A stretch of 64,000 bases of DNA from Thalassocella blandensis (GTDB lineage Bacteria > Pseudomonadota > Gammaproteobacteria > Pseudomonadales > Cellvibrionaceae), in contig CABFPG010000001.1 of assembly GCA_902141825.1 (NCBI GenBank), forward strand, positions 248,001-312,000, given 5' to 3'. The position numbers and the translations under genes were made by a program. The stretch's first letter is position 1; each line of letters starts with the position of its first letter. Under the pieces are notes generated by a model. That model had not been told where the DNA came from, made no database searches, and saw only the letters and a program-made list of their open reading frames with translations. Shown in pieces: positions 8,242 to 16,859 of this stretch.

Positions 8242-8330
8242 AAAAGACAACAATAAAAATAAAAACAAAAGCAAAAGCAAAAAAAGAGACAAAAAAATAT
8301 TACTGCCGATCAAACTATTGCGAAAAACTG

Positions 8331-8383
8331 AAAACCGGCGATACAAACAACAAGCATAGACCTATCAACACTTCGCCGGTTTT
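8331..8383 (-). terminator. Long-loop hairpin terminator for the spondin-N lipoprotein gene
   Basis: AAAACCGGCGA (8331-8341) and TCGCCGGTTTT (8373-8383) are perfect 11-base reverse complements around a 31-base loop, 12 bases past the minus-strand stop at 8395. On the minus strand the hairpin ends in TTTT followed by CAGTTTTT, which suits intrinsic termination. The plus strand also ends in TTTT, so it may act in both directions. Confidence 0.65.
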
Positions 8384-8394
8384 ATCTCAACACA

Positions 8395-9123
8395 TTAACG
8401 CAAACGCTCCACCTGAATAACAGCAGCACCATTGTCAAAGCGATGGGATTCATTCAACGCGGACTCTGCATAACCATCCGCCTGGGTTACTACACCGGGA
8501 TGGCGAGTTACAATATCACGAACTTCACGCATGGCATTAGTGCCCTCTCCACCGGCAGCCGGACCTGGCACAGTTGCAGCTGTTTCAGAATTTTCTTCCG
8601 TGCCAGCATCGTAAACCGCGGCTAGCCATTTTATGCTCTCTCCTACTTCCAGGTCGGCTAGCGCCAATTGGGTAACACCAGTAAAAGCATCATTCGTATT
8701 CACTAACATACTGGCGATCGTGATATGCAAGTCTTCAGCATAATAACCCGACACATCAATTTCTTCGGTATTCCCAGGCATGAGAATCCCACTGCCCTGC
8801 TCCGTATTAATTACAGCAGCATTTCTCAGCGCCGAGCTTTCCTCTAAAAACGCTGTAGGGTTTCCAGATTCCGCTAAGTCCTCCAGCCCAAATGATGCAG
8901 CGGAACCAATACGCCAACCCGAATACTCTTGTCGATGTAAGATAATAGCAACCGGTGATAAAGGTTGATTGTAGGTAGCATTCGTAACCGTAACACGGTA
9001 CTTAGCAGGTGTATGACTATCACCTCCGCAAGCCGCTATTCCAATAGCAATACAGGTCACCATAATCCAGGTAAGACGCAGACGTTGTAATACGAATAAA
9101 ACTTTTCGTGTGTTCATATTCAT
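8395..9123 (-). CDS. Spondin-N domain lipoprotein
   Basis: About 242 residues from the ATG at 9123, chosen because GGAGG sits seven bases upstream. The frame itself extends further without a better start. A signal peptide with lipobox (IGIAACGGD) predicts a lipoprotein. The body matches a spondin-N domain: TVTNATYNQPLSPVAIILH, a SGWRIGSAAS segment, SMLVNTNDAF, AAVYDAGTEENSE, then RHPGVV and a terminal beta strand. Bacterial spondin-N proteins are secreted or surface proteins of unknown role, possibly adhesive. It lies 13 bases after a paralogue in the same orientation, so the pair forms an operon. Confidence 0.88.
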   Translation of the reverse strand: MNMNTRKVLFVLQRLRLTWIMVTCIAIGIAACGGDSHTPAKYRVTVTNATYNQPLSPVAIILHRQEYSGWRIGSAASFGLEDLAESGNPTAFLEESSALRNAAVINTEQGSGILMPGNTEEIDVSGYYAEDLHITIASMLVNTNDAFTGVTQLALADLEVGESIKWLAAVYDAGTEENSETAATVPGPAAGGEGTNAMREVRDIVTRHPGVVTQADGYAESALNESHRFDNGAAVIQVERLR

Positions 9124-9136
9124 AGCCGCCTCCAGG

Positions 9137-9835
9137 TTACTGCACCGTAATAACAAGTTTAGCCACCGGGTTTAACCAGCGATGTATTCGAGCATCCAGA
9201 TCACTAATACCTCCGCTTAGATCTGTATCACCAATAACGCCCCGGTGTATATGCACGGCCATGTTAGTCTCCATATCGGTCACACCACTTGCGTTTTCAC
9301 CCCCATTCATCCCGGGGTTACCAGGAATTCCCGGCACACCCGGTGCGCCACCGCCATTGATAATTTCATCATTAGCTTCCGTACCCGCATCGTAACCATT
9401 TAACATGACCGTATAGACGCCAGCCATCGAAGGAATTTTCCAACTGTCCAATCCCACAAAACCATCATTGGTTGGCACCAGCATGGCTACAACTGATAAA
9501 TAGTCATTGCTTCCCGTATCCCAGTCTTCCACCATCACACTCGCTCCGGGCGCTAAAGGTCCCTGCGCAGGATTTTGAACACTGCTGGCCGCCAGACTGT
9601 CGGCCTGTGTCACAAGACCGGATATATCACCTCCTTCTGCCATCGCCTGTATTTCTTCACTGGCCATTTCGCCCACCGTAAACAAACGGTGCTGTGCTGT
9701 ATGCGCGGTCAAAAACAGTGGGGCGAAATACGTCCCATGCGTCAGGTTGGTCATTTCTATGGAAACAATTTCTGCGTGTACCTGTGTGCTACTGATGAAT
9801 AAACTGCATAAAAACAGGATGGGTTTTATCTTCAT
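9137..9835 (-). CDS. Secreted spondin-N domain protein with collagen-like tract
   Basis: A 232-residue paralogue of the downstream lipoprotein. It has a Sec signal (ILFLCSLFISSTQVHA) without a lipobox, so it is probably periplasmic, secreted or loosely surface-bound. The domain shows SIEMTNLTHGTYFAPLFLTAH, VAMLVPTNDGFVGLDS, LNGYDAGTEANDE and HIHRGVIGDTDL. Between the last two is a short Gly-X-Y run (GAPGVPGIPGNPGMNGG) in a loop where the paralogue has PGPAAGGEG. GGAGAAG precedes the ATG at good spacing. One lipid-anchored and one soluble paralogue in one operon suggests partner proteins at the cell surface. Confidence 0.87.
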   Translation of the reverse strand: MKIKPILFLCSLFISSTQVHAEIVSIEMTNLTHGTYFAPLFLTAHTAQHRLFTVGEMASEEIQAMAEGGDISGLVTQADSLAASSVQNPAQGPLAPGASVMVEDWDTGSNDYLSVVAMLVPTNDGFVGLDSWKIPSMAGVYTVMLNGYDAGTEANDEIINGGGAPGVPGIPGNPGMNGGENASGVTDMETNMAVHIHRGVIGDTDLSGGISDLDARIHRWLNPVAKLVITVQ

Positions 9836-10020
9836 GATTCTTCTCCAATTGAGGTGGGTAGGAGAAGATTACAAAGTTAATGCAGGCAAGTTATCACCGC
9901 CTTATCACGAATTTATAACGGAAATATCACACAAAGAATTCAGAGTGAAAATTGGCGGGCATGGCGGCATGAAAAAAATTGCACTGTGCTTGCGTGTCAA
10001 CCCAAACAATATTTTGAAAT

Positions 10021-10054
10021 AAAAAAGCCTGTCACTTTCACAGTAACAGGCTTT
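10021..10054 (-). terminator. Rho-independent terminator of the CAP-domain gene
   Basis: On the minus strand a 9-bp stem (AAAGCCTGT pairing with ACAGGCTTT, positions 10024-10032 and 10046-10054, 13-base loop) is followed by TTTTTTATTT. It lies about 50 bases after the stop at 10105. This is a canonical arrangement. Confidence 0.85.
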
Positions 10055-10104
10055 AAATTGCAACTTTTTTCCAGCAATTTCGGTGCTGTTAAGTTCTCTT
10101 TGAA

Positions 10105-10941
10105 TTACAGGCGTGTAGCAAAACCTGCGGTCCAATACACGCCATACTGAGTGTTATCGGCTTCAGATTTCCCGGCCCCCATATCGGCGAACCCTGCACC
10201 CATAATGTTATTACAATGTCCGGGGCTATCTAGCCAACCATCAACGGCTGACTGCACAGAACGATAGCCGGCAATGATATTTTCACCTGCCGTTCGCCAT
10301 CGATACCCAGCATCTGTCATGCGATCAAAAGGCGAAGAACCATCAGAGCCCTCATGATCGAAGAAATTGTTTTCTGTCATATCCTCCGAATGCAAACGCG
10401 CTGCCGTAGCCAACTGGCAATCCCAGCGTAATGGCGGCACGGCCTCTTTAAAATTATCCCCGCAATAACGAGACTCAGAACGTGCGACATTGTGTGCGAT
10501 GATCATGGCCTCTTCTTCTTCCGTTGGAATGCAATCGCCAACAATTTCATATAACGGGCAACCATCCTGATTCACTTCTCGCCAAGCAGGAGTGCCGGGG
10601 CAAAGGTCATATTCGTCAGCGACACCATCATTGTCACTGTCGTCCATATCCGGATCTGGGTCTGGTGTCGGGCTGGGATCAGGTGTGGGTGAAGGCGATA
10701 CACTGGGGTCCGGCGAGGGTGACGGACTTGGATCTGGGCTAGGCTGTACCGTAGGCTGAGGGTTACTGCCTCCGGTATCGGTGCCGGAGTCTTCGTCGTC
10801 GCCACCGCCACAAGCAATGAGAGATAGACAAAGTCCGGTGATTGCCATCAGCTTGAAACATTGCTTGCTCAGTTGAGTTGGCAGGTTAACTATTGTGTGG
10901 GGTTTACAGTTTATATTGGTCATATTTTTTATTTGCTTCAT
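10105..10941 (-). CDS. CAP/SCP-domain lipoprotein with Pro-Ser linker and calcium-type repeat
   Basis: The lipobox LSLIACGGG predicts a lipoprotein. It is followed by an acidic stretch, a Pro-Ser-Asp linker (PSPDPSPSPSPDPS), one thrombospondin type 3-like Ca-binding repeat (DSDNDGVADEYDLCPGTP), and a CAP/SCP domain (MIIAHNVARSESRYCG, LHSEDMTENNFFDHEG, TAGENIIAGYRS, GWLDSPGHCNNIM). The GHCNNIM and AGEN motifs are the conserved CAP signatures. Bacterial CAP proteins are extracellular and of unclear function. The linker style is common in marine polysaccharide degraders. The start is uncertain: I chose the ATG at 10941, the open frame reaches 11007, and no clear ribosome-binding site decides it. 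Confidence 0.85.
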   Translation of the reverse strand: MKQIKNMTNINCKPHTIVNLPTQLSKQCFKLMAITGLCLSLIACGGGDDEDSGTDTGGSNPQPTVQPSPDPSPSPSPDPSVSPSPTPDPSPTPDPDPDMDDSDNDGVADEYDLCPGTPAWREVNQDGCPLYEIVGDCIPTEEEEAMIIAHNVARSESRYCGDNFKEAVPPLRWDCQLATAARLHSEDMTENNFFDHEGSDGSSPFDRMTDAGYRWRTAGENIIAGYRSVQSAVDGWLDSPGHCNNIMGAGFADMGAGKSEADNTQYGVYWTAGFATRL

Positions 10942-12218
10942 GATTAACCAGGGGTAGATATGGTTCTTTCTTAGCACCATCAAAATGTGCAATAGGTGCA
11001 TTGACAATTCACTGGGCTAAATTAAAGTTTGAGCTACTTTTGGGTCCAAGCTATCGCTCGCACTGAGGCCGTGCCAGCCCTGAAACCCACACGGACCATC
11101 AGCTCCACATTCTGTCATTATAGGAAGACTAGAGGATGCGTGTTCAGGGGACTTTGAAGTAGGTCTAAAACTGGTTAAACATCTGTAATAAATTGTTACA
11201 GCCGTCACACTGTCCATCATTTACCCCTCATAAGATCACGCTTTGACCTAACAGAGGGTGATAGGCAAATAGATAAGCACTTGAAAGACAAGACATAATC
11301 AATACATCGCCAATTCGTAAGCAAAGCTTACCGAGCCATTAACCTTGAGCATTACACTCTGGGGTATTACCATCCCTCGGGTAAAATTCGTAGCGTCCAA
11401 AAACCAACCGAGCAAGGATTCCCATTTGCACAATTCTCTAAGACTATGTGTTAGTTGATACAGCGTTCTATTTGCCCAATCCTCTGATGGTACTTGCTCG
11501 ATACTATAAATAAACTTCTCGGAATACACTTCTCTGAATAAACTTCACGGCGATAGTCCACATTATAATTTTCAAACATTAACACTTACGTTGAATCGTA
11601 AAGCCGTAAACACATGAAATAGCGGAGAATGATTTGCCTGTGTTCAATCAACCCTAATTCGACCCTGAGCACAGGAAGTTTTGTTCAGATGATCTGCACA
11701 TTTTTTACATCCGGCGAGTTGCCCAATCGTATAAATTATTCGACATTACTAAAATATTTTTATGGCAATACGTTCGTCGTGTTACGCGCAAAAAATTAAA
11801 TACGTGCGTCAAAACTCCAATTTATTTTAGCTAGAATCGTTTCTCATACATCCTGTATTTTAATTTAAAAAAAATGGTAATAGACTTACACATATAAACG
11901 TTTATATTGTCTAAACTGTTGTTGCATACTCGACTTCAGTTACTGCATTAAATGTTGCATTTATGTATAAACTAATACCCGTCAAGGTCTTTGCTCAATC
12001 AAAATAAAAGGTCACTCATGATAAATGGTCACTCAAGATAAATGGCCACCCGAGATGCATGCAATAAACAAGATACAGAAAACAGAAATAAGAAGCATTC
12101 CTATTAACCAATAGCTTTACAAACACTTCAGCGCGCAAAATTTCATTACTTCAAAAACAAAAACGCAATCCCAAATATAACGCCCGAAAAACCGCAAACG
12201 TTTTAGAGGAACACGCAA
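10942..12218. other. 1.3-kb intergenic region upstream of the molybdenum-hydroxylase operon
   Basis: No supported gene. A 76-codon minus-strand frame at 11299-11529 (GTG start) has fairly protein-like composition (LRELCKWESLLGWFLDA) but no ribosome-binding site or recognised family, and might be a gene remnant. A 17-bp three-copy repeat lies at 12010-12060. The region from 11700 is AT-rich and should carry the operon promoter, but I see no clear -35/-10 pair or operator. Confidence 0.55.
12010..12060. repeat. 17-bp tandem repeat, 3 copies
   Basis: Units at 12010-12026, 12027-12043 and 12044-12060 share GGTCACTCAWGATAAAT with increasing divergence. They lie 160 bases upstream of the molybdenum-hydroxylase operon. 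They could be regulator binding sites, or simply another spacer duplication. Confidence 0.85.
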
Positions 12219-12677
12219 ATGATCAAACTAAAAGTGAATGATAAATCCGTGGAATATAACGGAGATCCTAACCAGCCTCTGCTGTGGTATTTACGCGATG
12301 ATCTTAAATTAACGGGCACAAAATATGGTTGCGGTATCGGGGCTTGTGGCGCCTGCACCGTACATATGAATGGCTCTCCAGTACGCAGTTGTAGTCTGCC
12401 AATGGCCGCATTGGGCAGTTCAAGTATACGCACCATAGAAGGCTTAAGTTCCAATGTAGGTAAAGAAGTACAGCAAACCTGGAAAGAGCTGGATGTTGTG
12501 CAATGTGGCTATTGTCAATCAGGCCAGATCATGTCTGCCACGGCGTTATTGGAGAGCAATCCAAAACCCAGCAGCACAGACATAGACAACGCAATGCAAG
12601 GCAATATTTGCCGCTGCGCAACGTATCAACGTATTCGTCAGGCGATTGGCCAAACGGCGAAAAAACTGGAGGGCTAA
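12219..12677 (+). CDS. Molybdenum hydroxylase small subunit, (2Fe-2S)-binding (IorA-like)
   Basis: A 152-residue two-cluster 2Fe-2S protein. The plant-type ferredoxin domain has CGIGACGACTVH plus the later Cys in PVRSCSL. The second domain has CGYCQSGQI and CRCATYQRI. This is the arrangement of small subunits of isoquinoline 1-oxidoreductase and related aldehyde or heteroaromatic dehydrogenases, which pass electrons from the molybdenum site. GAGG precedes the ATG. Its stop is five bases before the start of the large subunit. It has no signal of its own, so it would travel with the Tat-carrying partner. Confidence 0.94.
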   Translation: MIKLKVNDKSVEYNGDPNQPLLWYLRDDLKLTGTKYGCGIGACGACTVHMNGSPVRSCSLPMAALGSSSIRTIEGLSSNVGKEVQQTWKELDVVQCGYCQSGQIMSATALLESNPKPSSTDIDNAMQGNICRCATYQRIRQAIGQTAKKLEG

Positions 12678-12681
12678 ACGC

Positions 12682-14904
12682 ATGTATCATTTACTGCAAC
12701 ATCATCAGCAGGCAACAGCGTCCTCCGCGGACAACACAAAAACAGAAATTACCGCGCTTAGTACTACACGTCGTGGGTTTATTAAAACTATCAGTGCCGG
12801 TAGTGGTGTATTTATGTTGGGCTGCGGGGTCGCACCAAGCCTTAGTCAAGCGGCTGCAGCAGCTACCCCGGATTTATCATCGCTCGTATTTAACGCCTTT
12901 TTGAAAATCACCCCGGACAATCGAGTCATTGTTTCAATCAAACACCTGGACAAAGGCCAGGGGGTGACCACAGGCCTCACCACGATCGTGGCAGACGAAC
13001 TCGGGGCCAGCTGGCAACAAATGGATTGGGAGTTTGCACCAGCAGATGCCAAGCGCTACAACAACTTGTACTGGGGGCAATCCCAGGGCACCGGGGGCTC
13101 CACGTCTATTGCTAATTCCTGGGATCAATTACGTAATACCGGCGCTTCGGCGCGGGAAATGTTCATTCAGGCTGCTACAAAAAAATGGCAAGTAGAAGTC
13201 GGTAATATCACCGTTAAAGACGGTATCGTCAGTGACGGAAAGCATTCGGCCACGCTGGGTGAACTCGCTGCAGAAGCGGCCAAACAGTCAGTCCCCAAAG
13301 AACCAAAACTGAAAAAAACCGCCGATCTTCAACTCATCGGCAAAGATATTCCTCGAAAAGACAGCCCCGAGAAAGTCAACGGCAGTGCAATTTACACTCA
13401 GGATATTCACTTGCCAGGCATGTTGACCGCACTGGTTCTTTTCCCGCCCAAATTACGGGGCAAACTGATTTCAGTGGATGATAAAGAAGCGAAAAAAATG
13501 CCTGGCGTCGTTGACGTCGTCAAGATCCCTCGCGGGGTTGCGGTAGTAGCTGAGAACTTCTGGACAGCAAAAAAAGCCCGCGATACTTTACAGGCAAAAT
13601 GGGATCTATCCGCTTCTGAAAGTCGCGGCACGGATCAACTAAAGCAAGCACTTACCAACGCCACAAAACAGAAAAACCATGTCATCACTACACGTGGGGA
13701 CGCTGCCACCACCATTGCAAAAGACGATATTAAAGGCCAGGTTATCGAAGCAGAATACCACCTGCCATATATGGCCCACGCCGCGATGGAGCCCATGAAC
13801 TGCGTGGTACAGGTAACCGATAATGGCGCAGAGTATTGGTTTGGCAGCCAGGCCCCGACCATCGACCAAAGCCAGACCGCTGAAATTTTAGGTATAAGCC
13901 CGGACAAAGTCATCATCCATACCCACTACGCCGGCGGTAGTTTTGGCCGGCGCGCCTGCCCGGATGACTATGTACTGGACGCTCTTCATATTGCCAAAAA
14001 CATCAAAGGCAGACCGGTCAAAATGGTGTGGACACGCGAAGATGATATGCAAAATTGCCGTTTCCGCCCAATGTCTGCCCACGCTATAAAAGCCAAGGTG
14101 TCCACCTCCGGTGAATTGCTGGCCTGGCAACACAATGCAGCTGCCCAACCGATACTGCGTGGCACACCTTTTGGCGGCATGATTCAGGGCCCAGTCGACC
14201 CCACGGTATATGAAGGCATTTCCGATCTCGCCTATGATTTCGAAAATTTTGAAGTTCGTGCAACTGAATTTGAAAGTCCCATTTCTACGCTTTGGTGGCG
14301 GTCAGTAGGACACTCCAGCAATGCTTTCGTAGTTGAAACATTCGTAGACCAATTAGCGCGAGCAGCCAAGGTTGATCCTTTAAGCTTTCGACGGAAAATG
14401 CTCAGTAAAGAACCACGCTGGCTCGGGGTGTTAAATCTCGCCGCCGAGAAAGCCAATTGGGGTAAAAAACTTCCTAAAGGTACTGCACAAGGTATTGCCG
14501 TGCACAAAGCGATGGGGTCCTGGGTGGCACAAGTGGCCGAGGTCACAGTGTCTGGCAAAGATATCCGAGTAAACCATGTGACCTGCGCAATTGACTGCGG
14601 CATTGTCATCAACCCGGATATAGTAAAAGCGCAAATGGAAGGCAGCATTGGATTTGCCCTGGGCGCTATATTCGGTGAAGAAATTACCCTAAAAGAAGGG
14701 CATGTGGAGCAAAAGAATTTCGATAGCTATACCCCTTTGCGTATGAATCAAATGCCCGAAGTGGATGTGTACATGGTTGATTCGACAGAACGCCCAAGTG
14801 GTGTGGGCGAGCCCGGAGTACCACCGTTAACTCCCGCAGTTGCCAATGCTGTGTTTGCCATTACTGGAAAACCGGTGACCCAACTGCCGATCAAACTTGT
14901 TTAA
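12682..14904 (+). CDS. Molybdenum hydroxylase large subunit, Tat-exported (IorB-like)
   Basis: The start is set at the ATG 12682 because GGAGGG stands nine bases before it, giving 740 residues; the frame extends 36 bases further up. A Tat signal ([18 protein letters not shown]) is at about residues 28-46. The body is a xanthine-oxidase-family molybdopterin subunit of the IorB class: [41 protein letters not shown], and the C-terminal [13 protein letters not shown] containing the presumed catalytic glutamate. No FAD subunit is encoded nearby, so electrons probably go from the 2Fe-2S subunit to a cytochrome. Substrate is likely an aldehyde or N-heteroaromatic compound and cannot be decided from sequence. 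Folded export through Tat fits a cofactor loaded in the cytoplasm. Confidence 0.93.
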   Translation: MYHLLQHHQQATASSADNTKTEITALSTTRRGFIKTISAGSGVFMLGCGVAPSLSQAAAAATPDLSSLVFNAFLKITPDNRVIVSIKHLDKGQGVTTGLTTIVADELGASWQQMDWEFAPADAKRYNNLYWGQSQGTGGSTSIANSWDQLRNTGASAREMFIQAATKKWQVEVGNITVKDGIVSDGKHSATLGELAAEAAKQSVPKEPKLKKTADLQLIGKDIPRKDSPEKVNGSAIYTQDIHLPGMLTALVLFPPKLRGKLISVDDKEAKKMPGVVDVVKIPRGVAVVAENFWTAKKARDTLQAKWDLSASESRGTDQLKQALTNATKQKNHVITTRGDAATTIAKDDIKGQVIEAEYHLPYMAHAAMEPMNCVVQVTDNGAEYWFGSQAPTIDQSQTAEILGISPDKVIIHTHYAGGSFGRRACPDDYVLDALHIAKNIKGRPVKMVWTREDDMQNCRFRPMSAHAIKAKVSTSGELLAWQHNAAAQPILRGTPFGGMIQGPVDPTVYEGISDLAYDFENFEVRATEFESPISTLWWRSVGHSSNAFVVETFVDQLARAAKVDPLSFRRKMLSKEPRWLGVLNLAAEKANWGKKLPKGTAQGIAVHKAMGSWVAQVAEVTVSGKDIRVNHVTCAIDCGIVINPDIVKAQMEGSIGFALGAIFGEEITLKEGHVEQKNFDSYTPLRMNQMPEVDVYMVDSTERPSGVGEPGVPPLTPAVANAVFAITGKPVTQLPIKLV

Positions 14905-14975
14905 ACCATACATCAATCACAACCATTATCGCTGTTAACGCCATAGCCCAAAGTGAGAATTGCAGGAACGCCGCC

Positions 14976-16061
14976 ATGATCAATGCCAGTTGTATCGAAG
15001 TTTTTACGCATTTATTACGCGCGCTCGAACGGGATCAGGATTGCTATCTCATCAGCGTCATTAGCACTTGGGGCAGTTCACCACGACCACCAGGTGCTTT
15101 GATGCTTTGGAGTGAATCCGATGGAGTTATCGGTTCGGTTTCCGGTGGATGCGTGGAAGAAGATTTGATTGAGCGCTTACGCCAAGGGGAGTTTACACAA
15201 CAGCGGGTTTCCGTAGTGCTCTATGGCGGCACCAGCGCCGAGAACACTTCTCACAACAAACAAGCACAATTAAAACCCTCCATTGCACTTCCGTGTGGCG
15301 GCACATTGCAATTAGTGTTGGAGCATCTGCAGAAGGAAGACCTTCCGCGCTTTAAAGAAGCTACGGAACATTTGCAAAAACGCCAGGGACTGATGCGTCA
15401 AATTGATCTGGACTCAGGCGAATGGCTTTGGCAGAGCTCCACCTTTCAACCGACACAATGCCAGCACAATATTGCTTCTGTATTCCTTGGCCCGGCACGC
15501 AAACTGCTAATCATCGGCGCCAATCAGGTTGCCTGGTATTTAGCGGCATTTGCCAACAGTCTCGACTTTGCTGTCACGGTCTGTGATCCTAGCGTGGATT
15601 TAGCTTCGCATTGGTTTAATGCCGATTTTACGATGCTGCAAACCTACCCGGATGATGAGGTAATGCGGGAATTTTCAGATCCAAACTGCGCAGTGGTGGC
15701 GGTGTCTCACGACCCTCGTCTGGATGATATGGCCCTGCTGGACGCTCTGCCCGGTGAAGCGTTTTACGTCGGGGCCATGGGGTCAATGGCAACATCAAAA
15801 TCTCGCATTGCACGCTTGCGCGAATTCAACCTGACGCCCACACAACTGGCAAAATTACATGCCCCTATCGGTCTGGATATCGGCAGTAAAACGCCCGCTG
15901 AAATTGCCATCAGCATAGCGTCTCAACTGGTTCAACAATACAAAACACAACAGCACACACAGCAGCTGCCAGACTCCGCTGCTGGCATTGATAAGAAACA
16001 CGCCGGCTGTGCTCTATCTCAACCCCGGGAGGAGCTCAGCCCGATTAACCAAGCCAATTAA
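14976..16061 (+). CDS. XdhC/CoxI-family molybdenum-hydroxylase maturation protein
   Basis: A 361-residue protein with the XdhC N-terminal domain (VISTWGSSPRPPGALML, GSVSGGCVEEDLIERL, PCGGTLQLVLE) and the Rossmann-like C-terminal domain (LLIIGANQVAWYLAAFANSL, YVGAMGSMATSKSRIARL, APIGLDIGSKTPAEIAISIASQL). XdhC-type proteins bind and sulfurate the molybdenum cofactor and insert it into the large subunit. AGGA precedes the ATG. It sits 71 bases after the large subunit and three bases before the nucleotidyltransferase, so it is operonic. The last 40 residues are a low-complexity tail. Confidence 0.92.
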   Translation: MINASCIEVFTHLLRALERDQDCYLISVISTWGSSPRPPGALMLWSESDGVIGSVSGGCVEEDLIERLRQGEFTQQRVSVVLYGGTSAENTSHNKQAQLKPSIALPCGGTLQLVLEHLQKEDLPRFKEATEHLQKRQGLMRQIDLDSGEWLWQSSTFQPTQCQHNIASVFLGPARKLLIIGANQVAWYLAAFANSLDFAVTVCDPSVDLASHWFNADFTMLQTYPDDEVMREFSDPNCAVVAVSHDPRLDDMALLDALPGEAFYVGAMGSMATSKSRIARLREFNLTPTQLAKLHAPIGLDIGSKTPAEIAISIASQLVQQYKTQQHTQQLPDSAAGIDKKHAGCALSQPREELSPINQAN

Positions 16062-16064
16062 GAA

Positions 16065-16700
16065 GTGACGATAATGGTGGCCAATCACGACCCTGGGTTT
16101 TTAGTGCTGGCAGCAGGCAAAGCACAGCGTTTTGGCGGCAATAAATTAACAGAAGCCATAACCGACAAGTCGTCGGAAACAGTAATAGAAACCACGCTTA
16201 ACAGAATTGCCGCAACAGGATGTAAAAATATTTGTGTAGTGGTCTCAGAATCCAACGACCTCTTGAGAGCGGCTTTAACAGCGTTTCACTCGCAAGTACC
16301 AGAACTGCAAATTCTGACCTTTCCACAGCAATCACCGGGGCTTGGTGATTCCATATGTCAGGGAGTCAAGGCTACAGCAGCTCAAGCCTGGACGGGGTGG
16401 ATTATCTGCCTGGCAGATATGCCACTGATAAGCACACACACCTATACCAGCCTGTTACACCTAAGCGAGAGCCAGCCATTAGTCGCACCGCACTATGAGG
16501 GATTACGTGGACACCCCGTGTATTTCTCCGAGCGATACGCCCAGCAACTTTGCTCGCTACAGGGGGATAGCGGTGCAAAATCCGTTTTACAGCAACATGC
16601 TGATCAACTTTTCCAGCTAGACGTGGAGGACCCGCATATTCTGCTGGATATTGACACGCCGAGCGATCTCACTCGAGCCAGGCACCTCTATAAAACGTGA
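16065..16700 (+). CDS. MobA-like nucleotidyltransferase (molybdenum cofactor cytidylyl-transferase type)
   Basis: A 211-residue NTP-transferase (MobA-like, NTP_transf_3). It has the nucleotide motif LAAGKAQRFGGNKL, the metal-binding CLADMPLIS segment, and GLRGHPVYFSERYAQQL with GDSGAKSVL. In xanthine-oxidase-family operons this protein usually adds CMP to molybdopterin (MocA role), which fits the neighbouring genes. The start is the GTG at 16065 or the ATG at 16074; AAGAAG just upstream suits the ATG. It is the last gene of the operon. Confidence 0.9.
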   Translation: MTIMVANHDPGFLVLAAGKAQRFGGNKLTEAITDKSSETVIETTLNRIAATGCKNICVVVSESNDLLRAALTAFHSQVPELQILTFPQQSPGLGDSICQGVKATAAQAWTGWIICLADMPLISTHTYTSLLHLSESQPLVAPHYEGLRGHPVYFSERYAQQLCSLQGDSGAKSVLQQHADQLFQLDVEDPHILLDIDTPSDLTRARHLYKT

Positions 16701-16756
16701 ACAACAGCCTTATTAAGGTTGCATGACAATGAATTTTTGTCGCTCTTTTCCCTTGC

Positions 16757-16811
16757 AATGTGAACAGCACTAACATTAATATGAACACCGTTAATTTACA
16801 GCGTTCACATT
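16757..16811. promoter_or_regulatory. Inverted repeat upstream of the MMPL-exporter operon
   Basis: AATGTGAAC (16757-16765) and GTTCACATT (16803-16811) are perfect 9-base reverse complements, 37 bases apart, ending 49 bases before the exporter start. A third partial copy (ATGAAC) lies between them. They might be paired half-sites for a regulator such as the TetR protein encoded at the end of the same gene run. Regulation by that protein is inference. Confidence 0.45.
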
Positions 16812-16859
16812 ACCAAAGGCGGCCTGCGTATCCATACTGAGGCCGGTACGGAGACCACC

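Larger units (their letters stand above)
7384..8394. other. 1-kb intergenic region with low-complexity A-rich tract
   Basis: No supported gene. The 3' half becomes extremely purine/A-rich (8150-8300), with a 7-bp tandem repeat and AAAAGC-type runs. The 64-residue lysine-rich frame at 8226-8420 is a by-product of that composition. An 11-bp inverted repeat at 8331-8383 probably ends the convergent spondin gene. The 7660-7720 segment has short self-complementary AGCT motifs, but I could not match it to a known riboswitch. Confidence 0.6.

Noticed and set aside
8226-8420. 64-residue lysine-rich frame
   Set aside because: It lies inside an A-rich repeat tract and runs into the spondin gene terminator; composition alone explains it.
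11299-11529. 76-codon minus-strand frame with protein-like text
   Set aside because: Only a GTG start, no ribosome-binding site and no family; noted as a possible remnant only.
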